Positions 28,514 through 35,644 of a stretch of DNA of 35,644 nucleotides are shown here, piece after piece (position 1 is the stretch's first letter; each line of letters begins with the position of its first letter). A program made the translations under genes and the position numbers. The notes beneath the pieces were generated by a model. It was not told the origin of the DNA. It made no database searches and saw only the letters and a program-made list of their open reading frames with translations. This stretch comes from Dyella ginsengisoli LA-4 (GTDB taxonomy: Bacteria > Pseudomonadota > Gammaproteobacteria > Xanthomonadales > Rhodanobacteraceae): contig NZ_AMSF01000030.1 in NCBI RefSeq assembly GCF_000334915.1, positions 1 to 35,644 on the forward strand. The letters run 5' to 3'.

Positions 28514-28810
28514 ATGAGCACCTTCGCCCTTCCGTTCCGGGTGCCGGCTGAGCATCCGTCCCTGCCCGGCCACTTCCCGGGCGCGCCGCTGGTTCCCGGG
28601 GTCGTCATGCTCGAGGCGGTCGCCGGTGCGCTGCGGGCATGGCGTGGCGAGCGGCTGGCGCGAATCGCCGAGGCCAAGTTCGCCGCTCCACTGCTGCCGG
28701 GCGAGGACGCCGAGGTAAGACTCAGCGAATCGGCTGGCCGCCTGCGCTTCGAGATCCGTCGCGGCGACGAGCTGCTGGCGCGCGGCGTGATCGAGGGAGC
28801 CGCGGCGTGA
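28514..28810 (+). CDS. FabZ/ApeI-like hotdog 3-hydroxyacyl-ACP dehydratase
   Basis: The 98-residue protein is a single hotdog fold with GHFPGAPLVPGVVMLEAVAG (residues 19-38), the FabA/FabZ active-site stretch with catalytic His20. It is shorter than FabZ (about 150) and matches the small dehydratases of aryl-polyene loci (ApeI). It would remove water from the 3-hydroxyacyl-ACP to give one double bond of the polyene per cycle. The start ATG overlaps a preceding TGA, and its own stop overlaps the next gene's GTG (GTGA). Confidence 0.85.
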   Translation: MSTFALPFRVPAEHPSLPGHFPGAPLVPGVVMLEAVAGALRAWRGERLARIAEAKFAAPLLPGEDAEVRLSESAGRLRFEIRRGDELLARGVIEGAAA

Positions 28811-29760
28811 GCGGGCACTGGCAGAGCCGTCCGGAGGGGGGCGGGCATTTCGCGCTTTGGCTGATCCGCAGCATCGCGCTGGTCTGCGGGCGAACGCTCG
28901 CGCGTTTGTCGCTGTATCCGATCACTGCCTACTTCTACCTGCGTCGCGCACCCGAGCGACAGGCGTCGAAGCAGTACCTCGCGCGGGTCCTCGGCCGACC
29001 GCCGACCCGGCGCGAAGTGTTCGACCACCTGTGGTGCTTCGCTGCGATCACCCTGGATCGCGTCTACCTGCTGGCGCGCGGCGACGACGATTTCGTGGTC
29101 GAGACCGACGGGCTCGACCTGCTGGATGCACACATCGCCAAGCGGCAGGGTGTGTTGCTGATCGGTTCGCACCTGGGCAGTTTCGAGGCGCTGCGTGCGC
29201 TGAGCACGCGCCGGCCGGAAGTCTCTCTGCGCGTCGTGCTGGACAAGCAGAAGACCCCGGCGATGACCGCCCTGCTCGAGGCGCTGGCTCCGGAGATAGG
29301 TGCCGGGGTGATCGACGCTTCGCGGGACGGCACCTCGATCACCCTGGCGATGGCGGAGGCCTGCCAGGCCGGCTCGCTGGTCGCACTGCTGGCCGATCGC
29401 GGGCGCGAGCACGAGGCCCTGCACCACGTGCCGTTCCTCGGACGGCCGGCACCGTTTCCGGTGGGGCCGTGGCTGCTCGCGCATGCGTTGCAGGTGCCGG
29501 TGATGTTGTGCTTCGGCCTGTACCTGGGTGGCAACCGCTATCGGCTGATATTCGAGCCGGTGGCCGAGCGCGTGTCGATTCCGCGTGCCGAGCGGGCCGC
29601 AGCGCTGGACGCCCTCATCGCGCATTACGCCCTGCGGCTGGAACATTACGCACGAATCGCGCCGACCAACTGGTTCAACTTCTATGACTTCTGGCAGCAA
29701 GATCCGCGCACTCCTGCTGGCGCAGGGCCTGCCGACGTGGGCAAGCGCGTCGGCGCCTGA
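28807..29760 (+). CDS. LpxL/HtrB-like acyltransferase of the aryl-polyene locus
   Basis: The 317-residue protein has a hydrophobic N-terminal segment (about residues 17-46) and the LpxL/LpxM-family HX4E motif (His122 and Glu127 in GSHLGSFEAL), then VVLDKQKTPAM, LLADRG, PFLGRPAPFPVGPW and NWFNFYDFW near the end. In the family it moves an acyl chain from ACP to a lipid A precursor; in pigment loci it is thought to transfer the polyene to a glycolipid anchor. The GTG start overlaps the dehydratase stop. The last about 20 residues are poorly family-like and overlap the next frame. Confidence 0.86.
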   Translation: MSGHWQSRPEGGGHFALWLIRSIALVCGRTLARLSLYPITAYFYLRRAPERQASKQYLARVLGRPPTRREVFDHLWCFAAITLDRVYLLARGDDDFVVETDGLDLLDAHIAKRQGVLLIGSHLGSFEALRALSTRRPEVSLRVVLDKQKTPAMTALLEALAPEIGAGVIDASRDGTSITLAMAEACQAGSLVALLADRGREHEALHHVPFLGRPAPFPVGPWLLAHALQVPVMLCFGLYLGGNRYRLIFEPVAERVSIPRAERAAALDALIAHYALRLEHYARIAPTNWFNFYDFWQQDPRTPAGAGPADVGKRVGA

Positions 29761-30106
29761 TCCGGCAGCGCTGATCGCTTCGCCCGGGCGCGCTTCATGC
29801 AGATGCTCGATCGCGCGCTGGGAGTGCCTGGCGAACTGGCTTGGTCTGGGCACGGTCAGCGCCGTGCATGATGCGGCGATGATCGGGGCGACCGTGGCGA
29901 AGCAGGGCGGCGACGTGCCCCTGCCGGACCCGAAGGCCGCCGCCGAGCCGCTGGTGGCGGCGTACCGTGTGCGTATTCTCGAGGCGCTGGCGGTTGCCTC
30001 CACGCAGCGGGTGTTCCGCATCTTCGCCTGGGCGAGCTTCACGGTGCTGCGCGCGATCGGCCCGACCGTCGGCCTTGGCGCAGCCTTCCACTTCTTTCCA
30101 TCCTGA
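29687..30106 (+). CDS. Hypothetical protein, start and frame uncertain
   Basis: I do not recognise this 139-residue frame. From about 29810 to the stop at 30106 its codons have the high third-position G+C of real genes here, and the C-terminal part (ILEALAVASTQRVFRIFAWA and on) looks like an amphipathic or membrane-associated helix. The N-terminal part overlaps the acyltransferase by 74 bp. It reads KIRALLLAQGLPTWASASA, which resembles a weak signal peptide. Between 29790 and 29806 the frame uses rare codons (TCA, TGC, AGA, TGC), while another frame (ATG 29797) reads well up to about 29830, so a frameshift is possible. A shorter start at ATG 29876 or so cannot be excluded. Confidence 0.45.
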   Translation, partial: TSGSKIRALLLAQGLPTWASASAPDPAALIASPGRASCRCSIARWECLANWLGLGTVSAVHDAAMIGATVAKQGGDVPLPDPKAAAEPLVAAYRVRILEALAVASTQRVFRIFAWASFTVLRAIGPTVGLGAAFHFFPS

Positions 30107-30115
30107 TGGCACCGC

Positions 30116-30562
30116 ATGTCCACCGAGACTGATTTCGCGTCGCTGATTCCCCATGCCGGACGCATGTGCCTGCTCGACATCGTGCTTGCCCGGGATGCGA
30201 CCACGCTGCACGCGCGCAGCACCAGCCATGCCCTGCCCGACCATCCCCTGCGCGGCGCGGGCGGCCTGCATGCGGTGCATCTGGCCGAGTACGGGGCGCA
30301 GGCGATGGCCGTGCATGGCGCCCTGCGTGATCGCGCGCAGGGCGTGACCGGGGCCAAGCCAGGCCGGCTGGTCAGCCTGCGCGACGTGCAGTTCGCGGTG
30401 GAGTTCGTCGATCCCCAGGGCGGCCCGCTGGACGTGCATGCCGAGTGCCTCTATGCCGATGGCGCGGGTGCGCAATACGCATTCCGCGTCGAACAGGGCG
30501 GACGGTTGCTTGCCAGCGGACGCGCCGCGGTGATCCACCCGTCCCGGCCGGAGCCGCGCTGA
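30116..30562 (+). CDS. ApeP-like 3-hydroxyacyl-ACP dehydratase (hotdog fold)
   Basis: The 148-residue protein starts STETDFASLIPHAGRMCLLD, the mark of the ApeP-like dehydratases of aryl-polyene and flexirubin loci (IPHAGxMxLLD). HAVHLAEYGAQAMAVHGAL and GRLVSLRDVQFAVEFV follow. Together with the ApeI-like protein at 28514 this gives the two dehydratases normally found in these loci. It is the last gene of the plus-strand unit and converges on the halogenase gene 31 bp further on. A thioesterase role is possible for the fold but less likely given the motif. Confidence 0.85.
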   Translation: MSTETDFASLIPHAGRMCLLDIVLARDATTLHARSTSHALPDHPLRGAGGLHAVHLAEYGAQAMAVHGALRDRAQGVTGAKPGRLVSLRDVQFAVEFVDPQGGPLDVHAECLYADGAGAQYAFRVEQGGRLLASGRAAVIHPSRPEPR

Positions 30563-30593
30563 AGCCGCTACAGGCACGGGTGCCGGGCATCGC

Positions 30594-32186
30594 TCAGGCG
30601 GCGGTGAACAGCTGCGGTCGTTCGGCCGACGCCATGGCCAGGTCGCGCATGCCCTCACGCAGGGCCTCGCCGGCCGATGCGGCGGCGCGGTCGACGATGG
30701 TCGCCGCCAGCGCATCGAGCAGGGCGATGTTGTCGCGCAGGCGCCTGCGCACACCGGTATCGTCGAGCGTATCGTGCAAGGTGGCGTTCATCGCGGCGAA
30801 CCAGGGCAGCTCGCGCTGGTCGAGCATCGCGCGCGGATTGAGCCCGTGCGAACTCGCGTGCCAGCGGCCGAAGAACGCCTGCATCCGTTCGTTCAGTGCC
30901 CGGGTCTTCTCCAGCTCCGGGCCCAGTTCGGCGAACAGTGCCGCGTCGGCCAGCCGCTGCTGGAACACCAGCTGGCACAGCACGCCCCAGTAATAGGCAT
31001 AGTCCCAGATCACCTTGATCGGCAGCACCTCGGCGTCGCCGAGCAAAGGGTATTGCCCGCGGTAGAGCGCCAGCGTCGAGTCGTAGAAGGACTGGAACAG
31101 CCGCTCGTACAACCGCACGCGCGGTGCCAGCAGTTCGCCCGCACGGTCATGCCGCACCAGCTCGGTGATGTAGGTGTTGGCGATGGCGATGAAGTCGGTG
31201 CCGGGCGAATAGAACGGGTCGAGGAAGGCGCCGGCCTCGCCGGTGAGCGCCCAACGATCGGTGCTGAACATCCGTGCGCAGCCGTAGGAGTAGTCGCGAA
31301 AGAAAGCGAAGTCCATCAGCCTGTCCTGTCGGGCAGCCACTTCCCGCGCCAGCGCGGGCTGGTGCCTGGTCAGCCATTCCAGCGCGCGCGGGAAGCGGTT
31401 GATCGATTCGACCGGATGCATCGCGGCGTCGACCACGATGCCGACCGAGTGCGCACCGCTGGCCAGCGGGATCAGCCAGCACCAGTAGCCCGGTCCGCAC
31501 AGGTGATTGGTCGATCGCCAGCGCTCGCGCGGGGTGCAGCGGGCGTTCCATTCGGCGTCTTCGCTCCACTGGTCGATGGCGATGCGGTCGTCGAGGCGGA
31601 ACCAGGCGGCATGGGCGTGGTGGCCGTTGTCGCGGGTCAGGTCGAGCTGGCGGCGCAGCAGGCCGGCGCGGCCAGAAGCGTCGAGCAGCCAGCGTGCCTG
31701 CACCCACGGTTCGCCGTCACCGGTGCAGTGCACGCGGTGTGGCGCATCGCCCTGACCAAGTTCGATCGATCGCACGCCGACGCCGTCGCGAAACGCGATG
31801 CCGCGGCGGCGCGCCTCCTCGCCGAGCAGGTTCTCGAAGATGCCGCGATCGATCTGGTAGCTCGGCGTGGGCAGCACCTCGCGCACGCCCAGTTCGGTAA
31901 CGGCGTCCAGATCTTCCCGTCCATGCGAGAAAAAGAAGCGGAAGCCGAACTTGCGCAGGTGGGCTTGTTCGAGATGGTCGCGCAGACCCAGTGTCTCGGC
32001 GAGATAGTGGGCGCCGATCTCCACGGTCGATTCACCGACCTTGTGTGCGGCGGCGGGCACCGGATGCCTGCGGCGCTCGAGTACGACCACGTCCAGGTCG
32101 GGGCAGGCATCCTGCAGTTGCAGTGCCAGGCACAGCCCGGCCAGCCCCCCGCCCAGGATCACCGCGTCGTGTGTCGTGCCGTCCAT
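30594..32186 (-). CDS. Flavin-dependent halogenase-like oxidoreductase
   Basis: The 530-residue protein has an FAD-binding start (LGGGLAGL, residues 11-18), GESTVEIG (51-58), a lysine in HLRKFGFRFFF (Lys79), and WCWLIP (235-240). The last fits the WxWxIP motif of flavin-dependent halogenases; a lysine at this place is the one that forms the halogenating intermediate in PrnA-type enzymes. Further on, DRWALTGEAGAFLDPFYSPG is the second FAD-contact stretch. Xanthomonadins are brominated aryl polyenes and their loci carry such genes. I chose ATG 32186, with GGAG 5 bp upstream. The gene ends the minus-strand unit, 71 bp after the glycosyltransferase. Which halide it prefers cannot be told. Confidence 0.82.
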   Translation of the reverse strand: MDGTTHDAVILGGGLAGLCLALQLQDACPDLDVVVLERRRHPVPAAAHKVGESTVEIGAHYLAETLGLRDHLEQAHLRKFGFRFFFSHGREDLDAVTELGVREVLPTPSYQIDRGIFENLLGEEARRRGIAFRDGVGVRSIELGQGDAPHRVHCTGDGEPWVQARWLLDASGRAGLLRRQLDLTRDNGHHAHAAWFRLDDRIAIDQWSEDAEWNARCTPRERWRSTNHLCGPGYWCWLIPLASGAHSVGIVVDAAMHPVESINRFPRALEWLTRHQPALAREVAARQDRLMDFAFFRDYSYGCARMFSTDRWALTGEAGAFLDPFYSPGTDFIAIANTYITELVRHDRAGELLAPRVRLYERLFQSFYDSTLALYRGQYPLLGDAEVLPIKVIWDYAYYWGVLCQLVFQQRLADAALFAELGPELEKTRALNERMQAFFGRWHASSHGLNPRAMLDQRELPWFAAMNATLHDTLDDTGVRRRLRDNIALLDALAATIVDRAAASAGEALREGMRDLAMASAERPQLFTAA

Positions 32187-32239
32187 GCCCGCTCCATCCG
32201 TTGCGATATCCCGATTGTGCACGGCGAGCGCAGACCACG

Positions 32240-32258
32240 GGTTCAGTGCGTGTGAACC
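32240..32258 (-). repeat. Short inverted repeat at the end of the glycosyltransferase gene
   Basis: GGTTCA / TGAACC (perfect 6 bp) with a 7-base loop touches the GT2 stop codon in the gap before the halogenase gene. It has no T-run. It may be a message-end hairpin or an operator; I cannot tell. Confidence 0.3.
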
Positions 32259-33004
32259 TACAGGTCGTCGAGTACCCGCGGTGGGCGTTCGCGCGAGCGT
32301 CGGTAGCTCGCCACGATGTGACCATAGTGGATCACCCGCCCGATGGTGTAGGCGGTGATGCGGGTGACGTCGCGCACCGGCTTGAAGTGACTGCGCCGGA
32401 AGCCGCCCTGGTAGCGCGAGGCGATCGGCACCGATACGACCCCCAGCCCCCGTTCGCGGCAGGCTGCGATCAGCAGCGCGGCTTCGAGCACGAAGTGCTC
32501 GGCGGGCACTCCGGCCAGTGTCAGTGCCTCAGGCGGATACCAGCGTTGGCCGCTCTGGGTATCGGCGATCGGCTGCGCGCACGCCCATGAGATACCCCAG
32601 TCGGCTACCGCGTTGGCGCGGCGTCGGCCCCTCGGTTGCTGCGCGCGGTCCAGCAGGCGTGCGCCGATCACGATGTGGCGCGGAAATCGCTCGGCCGCCG
32701 CGAGCATGCGTGGGATGTCGGCGGCCAGGTGCTGGCCGTCGCCATCCATGCTCAGCACTGCTTCGTACTCCTGGCGCATGGCTTCGCGGAAGCCACTGCG
32801 CAGCGCCTCGCCCTTGCCCCGGCGCTCGTCATGCCGGATCAGCGTGACCGGCAGGTGGCCGACAATCTCGGGTGTGCGGTCGTCCGAACCGTCGTCGATC
32901 ACGATCACCGGCGCACCAAGTGCCAGCACCGAGCGCACCACCGCCTCGATCGCCCTCTCCTCGTTGAGGCAGGGAATCAGCACGCACCAGCGCGGCAGGT
33001 TCAA
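32258..33004 (-). CDS. GT2-family (DPM1-like) glycosyltransferase of the aryl-polyene locus
   Basis: The 248-residue GT-A fold enzyme starts LPRWCVLIPCLNEE, then VIDDGSDDRTPE, LIRHDERRGKGEALRSGF and the metal-binding SMDGDGQH (Asp87 and Asp89), followed by GARLLDR and DTQSGQRWYP. No membrane helix of the DPMS C-terminal kind is seen. Its sugar donor and acceptor are unknown; in pigment loci it is thought to build the anchor of the polyene. I chose a TTG at 33004: it overlaps the previous stop (TTGA) and has GGAG 8 bp upstream. Confidence 0.86.
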   Translation of the reverse strand: MNLPRWCVLIPCLNEERAIEAVVRSVLALGAPVIVIDDGSDDRTPEIVGHLPVTLIRHDERRGKGEALRSGFREAMRQEYEAVLSMDGDGQHLAADIPRMLAAAERFPRHIVIGARLLDRAQQPRGRRRANAVADWGISWACAQPIADTQSGQRWYPPEALTLAGVPAEHFVLEAALLIAACRERGLGVVSVPIASRYQGGFRRSHFKPVRDVTRITAYTIGRVIHYGHIVASYRRSRERPPRVLDDL

Positions 33005-33795
33005 GCGGGGTACTCCAGGTCCATTCGCAGTCCCAGCGCGGCGGCGGCCGCTGCCGTCGCCACCGGCTCGCGGCGCACCAGCGGTACCAGCAGGCGCAGG
33101 GCCTCGGCGGCGGGGTTGCCGGCCAGCCAGTCGGGCAACGGCTCCGGCCACGAAGGTGGAGTCGAAGGATCGGGCGTCAGCGTCAACCCGAGTGTCGCCA
33201 GGGCCTGCGAACCGGGCGGCGGGGCCAGCACCAGCGCCGCGCCGAAGGCCAGGGTGTAACCGGTCACTTCGCCCAGTGGGCCGCTCGAGGCCACGTCGCT
33301 GCACACCAGCAGCACCGGCCGGCGCTCGGCGGCGACCAGGCTGGCCGCTTCCAGCAGGCCGGCTCCAAAGCTTTGCCGGTGCGCGCAGACCGCGTTGGAG
33401 GCGGCGTGGCAACCGGTGGCGATGGTCCAGTACCCGACGGGCGCGTTGTGCACGGAATTGTGGAATTTCGTCGGCGACAGCTCGGCCGGCGTGCTCGCCA
33501 GCGTGGCGCACAGGTAGTCGGTGATGCCCTGATCGCCGTGGCTCGAAGTGAATACGCAGGCCAGTTCGGCGGCGTCCCGGCCGCTCATCGCCAGCGCCTG
33601 TCCGGCGACCTCGGAGGCCAGCAGTACGCTTTCCGGAGCGCGCCGCCGCTCGTTGGCCGGCAGCACGGCCGCGGGTGGCCGGGCGCCGGACGAGGGTGCC
33701 GCGGATCCAGCGAGCCATCGGCGCAGATCGTCGAGGCCGGTCGCCTGCGGCGCCCACAGGCCGATCCCCTCGATCGCGACGTGCAGGGTGCTCAT
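33001..33795 (-). CDS. Half-size beta-ketoacyl synthase, ApeC/chain-length-factor-like
   Basis: The 264-residue protein matches only the N-terminal half of the ketosynthase fold (Ketoacyl-synt_2 type). It contains HNSVHNAPVGYWTIATGCHAAS with Cys129, then VLLVCSDVASSGPLGEVTGY and a proline-rich stretch. The histidine motifs of a full ketosynthase are missing. Such proteins pair with a full ketosynthase in aryl-polyene loci (ApeC with ApeO), where they act as chain-length factor. The start ATG overlaps the stop of the full ketosynthase (ATGA), so both are likely made in equal amounts. Confidence 0.82.
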   Translation of the reverse strand: MSTLHVAIEGIGLWAPQATGLDDLRRWLAGSAAPSSGARPPAAVLPANERRRAPESVLLASEVAGQALAMSGRDAAELACVFTSSHGDQGITDYLCATLASTPAELSPTKFHNSVHNAPVGYWTIATGCHAASNAVCAHRQSFGAGLLEAASLVAAERRPVLLVCSDVASSGPLGEVTGYTLAFGAALVLAPPPGSQALATLGLTLTPDPSTPPSWPEPLPDWLAGNPAAEALRLLVPLVRREPVATAAAAAALGLRMDLEYPA

Positions 33796-34997
33796 GCCGT
33801 TGCTTCGCTCCGGGCGAACACCAGGCAGGCATTGTTGCCGCCGAACCCGAACGAGTTGCTCATCACGACCCGCAGCTCGCGTTGCTCGGTCTGCCAGGCG
33901 AACGACGGGCCGCAGGCCGGATCGGGCGTGCGGGTGCCGAAATTGCCGGGTACGACGCCATCGCGCATGGCCAGCAGGGCGATCACGGCCTCGAGGATAC
34001 CGGCCGCGCCCAGGGTGTGGCCGGTCAGCCCCTTGGTCGAGCTGGCGCGGGTGCGCGGGGCGAACGCACGGCCGACCAGAGCCGCTTCGACCTCGTCGTT
34101 CTTAAGGCTGGCGGTGCCGTGCAGGTTGATGTAGTCGACTTGGCCCGCGGCGAGTCCGGCGCGGGCCAGTGCATCGCGAAGCGCCAGCTCGGCGCCGAGG
34201 CCCTCCGGGTGCGGCGTGGACATATGGTGGGCATCGGTGGCCTCGCCGTATCCGGCCAGGCGGGGCGCGGTCGGTGCGGCTTCCCCCCGCTCCAGCAGCG
34301 CGAATCCTGCTGCCTCGCCAATGGAGATGCCGCGGCGTGCGGCATCGAACGGCCGGCATGGTTCAGGCGACACCAGCTCCAACGCGTTGAAACCGAACAG
34401 CACGCTGTCGCACAGCGTGTCCACGCCGCCGACCACGGCCGCATCGACGAGCCCCAGCCGGATCAGGCGCTCGGCACTGGCGAACACCTTGGCGCTGGAC
34501 GAGCAGGCGGTGGACACGGTGAGGCAGGGGCCACGCAGGCCCAGTGCGTCGGCCACGAAGGCGACCAGCGAGTGCGGCGCATGGATGTCGGGGCGGCGCA
34601 GGTCGGCCGGCAACCGGCCATCGGCGCCAAGCCGGCGGTAGCCCTCCTCGGTGGCGCCGATGCTGGACGTGGAGGTGCCGAGCATCAGTGCGACGCGGTG
34701 GGCGCCGTAGCGCTCACGGGCGGCTTCGACACGCTCAACGAAGCCATCCTGGCGCAGTCCGAGCCATGCCAGCCGGTTGTTGCGGCACTCCCAGCCGGCC
34801 AGGTGCGCGGGCAGCGGCGCATCCTCCACGCCTTCGACCCGGCCGATCCAGCAGGGCAGCGGGGCGCTGGAGATGTCGTTCGGACGCAACCCGCCTGCGC
34901 CAAGCGCCAGCGCACGGGCATGTGCGGTAAGACCGTGGCCGAGGGCCGAGGCGGCGGTGTAGGCCGAGACGGCAAGGGGGGCGATCCGGTCGGGCAT
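33792..34997 (-). CDS. Beta-ketoacyl-ACP synthase (ApeO-like) of the aryl-polyene locus
   Basis: The 401-residue ketosynthase has the full Cys-His-His triad: Cys165 in VSTACSSSAK, His293 in NLHGTASLKN and His327 in STKGLTGHTLGA, and ends NSFGFGGNNACLVF. It would extend the aryl starter by malonyl-ACP condensation. It heads the minus-strand unit (ketosynthase, half-ketosynthase, GT2, halogenase). No Shine-Dalgarno precedes the ATG; a TAGGCT box lies 6 bp upstream. FabB/FabF housekeeping function is less likely given the neighbours. Confidence 0.9.
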   Translation of the reverse strand: MPDRIAPLAVSAYTAASALGHGLTAHARALALGAGGLRPNDISSAPLPCWIGRVEGVEDAPLPAHLAGWECRNNRLAWLGLRQDGFVERVEAARERYGAHRVALMLGTSTSSIGATEEGYRRLGADGRLPADLRRPDIHAPHSLVAFVADALGLRGPCLTVSTACSSSAKVFASAERLIRLGLVDAAVVGGVDTLCDSVLFGFNALELVSPEPCRPFDAARRGISIGEAAGFALLERGEAAPTAPRLAGYGEATDAHHMSTPHPEGLGAELALRDALARAGLAAGQVDYINLHGTASLKNDEVEAALVGRAFAPRTRASSTKGLTGHTLGAAGILEAVIALLAMRDGVVPGNFGTRTPDPACGPSFAWQTEQRELRVVMSNSFGFGGNNACLVFARSEATA

Positions 34998-35134
34998 CCC
35001 GAAAGCCTAGCTGCGCCCTCGAGGCTTGCCTAGCCGCGCCGGCCAGGCCTGCCGGATTGCCCGGGCAGGCCGGGCCGCGCACACTTCCCCGCTCCTGGCC
35101 CCGGGTTGTCTACGTGTTTCCAGTGCCCTCCCTG

Positions 35135-35644
35135 ATGCGTTCGCGCCGTTATCTGTCCGATCGTGACGTGTGGCACGCCGTCGTCGTCAGTGTGGTTGCA
35201 CTGCTGCTCAGCGGCGGGCTGGTCTTCGTCGGTTACCTGGCCCACGTCTGGCGTGTCGCCTGGCGCAGCCCGCGCCAGGCCCCGCGGCCGATGGTGGTGC
35301 TGGTGTTCGGTCAGCGACTGGAGGGGGGCGAGCCCGGCGAGGACTTCCGTCAGCGCCTGGCGGCCGCGCTGGAGCTGGCGCGCTCGGCACGCGCCGAACG
35401 TCTGCTGCTGCTTGGCGGGTTCAGCGGCGGACAGGTGAGCGAGGCTGATGCCGGCCATCGGTGGTTGCTTCTTCACGGGTTGCCGCCGGACATGCCGGTG
35501 CAGCTGGAACAGGAGTCGACCGACTCGCTGGAAAACCTTCGCCATGCGCGGCGGCTGCTCAGTGCGGGCGACCCTGCGCACCGGTTGCCGCCGGTCGCCT
35601 TGCTGACCAGCCGATACCACCTGGCGCGTTGCCAGTGGCTGGGG
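35135..35644 (+). CDS. DUF218 (YdcF/ElyC/SanA-type) membrane protein, N-terminal part (cut by window edge)
   Basis: 170 residues are visible before the right edge. A transmembrane segment lies at about residues 15-37 (VVVSVVALLLSGGLVFVGYL). The DUF218 domain follows, with MVVLVFGQRL, RLLLLGGFSGG, ESTDSLENLRHARRLL and LLTSRYHLARCQ. Family members (ElyC, SanA, YdcF) affect envelope integrity or vancomycin sensitivity in E. coli; the reaction is unclear. It is divergent from the ketosynthase gene across 137 bp of G+C-rich DNA with inverted repeats. GTG 35114 is an alternative start. Whether it belongs to the pigment locus is not known. Confidence 0.82.
   Translation, partial: MRSRRYLSDRDVWHAVVVSVVALLLSGGLVFVGYLAHVWRVAWRSPRQAPRPMVVLVFGQRLEGGEPGEDFRQRLAAALELARSARAERLLLLGGFSGGQVSEADAGHRWLLLHGLPPDMPVQLEQESTDSLENLRHARRLLSAGDPAHRLPPVALLTSRYHLARCQWLG

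Noticed and set aside
28408-30357. A 649-codon minus-strand frame across dehydratase, acyltransferase and ApeP-like genes
   Set aside because: It covers several genes with good family motifs on the other strand and has no motif of its own.
33675-35033. A 452-codon plus-strand frame opposite the ketosynthase
   Set aside because: The minus strand carries the full Cys-His-His ketosynthase; the plus frame is G/A/Q/H-rich low-complexity translation.

Overview
The window reads as a high-G+C gammaproteobacterial chromosome of the order Xanthomonadales (Lysobacterales), most likely a Rhodanobacteraceae-type organism. The basis is gene content and order: def-fmt-rsmB divergent from a LysM gene and dprA-topA-tsaC, a complete F1Fo ATP synthase operon followed by glmU, a DUF6776/bactofilin/erpA/nudC/ampE block, and a xanthomonadin-like aryl-polyene locus with a XanB2-type chorismatase. 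No insertion sequence, prophage, integrase or CRISPR array is visible. The assignment to family is inference.

Layout. 1-1976 (minus): rsmB (cut by the left edge), fmt, def. 2164-12501 (plus): LysM protein, dprA, topA, tsaC, an ApeH/XanA2-like AMP-ligase, purD, and an MFS-PlsC fusion. 12515-16661 (minus): ampE, nudC, erpA, bactofilin, DUF6776 protein and rppH. 16839-17882 (plus): tRNA-Met(CAU), queD and a phasin. 18075-25324 (plus): atpIBEFHAGDC, bounded by a good promoter and an intrinsic terminator, with strong intercistronic hairpins between E/F, A/G and D/C. 25456-26826: glmU.

26852-34997 is the accessory part: an aryl-polyene (xanthomonadin-type) pigment locus. Chorismatase XanB2 (minus) is divergent from a plus-strand unit (ACP, FabZ-like dehydratase, LpxL-like acyltransferase, unknown ORF, ApeP-like dehydratase). 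This converges on a minus-strand unit (ketosynthase, half-size ketosynthase/chain-length-factor-like protein, GT2 glycosyltransferase, flavin-dependent halogenase). A DUF218 (YdcF/ElyC-type) membrane protein is cut by the right edge.

How the parts may work together (inference from family knowledge): the chorismatase makes 3-hydroxybenzoate. The AMP-ligase about 18 kb away would load it on the ACP. The KS/CLF pair and two dehydratases would extend it to a polyene, the halogenase would halogenate the aryl head, and the GT2 and LpxL-like enzymes would attach it to an outer-membrane lipid. Ketoreductase, second ACP, thioesterase and exporter genes are not in the window. The most interesting points are the separated AMP-ligase, a 308-bp stretch where ligase/membrane-protein genes often lie in such loci, an unrecognised ORF with ambiguous reading frame at 29687-30106, and the halogenase with intact signature residues.
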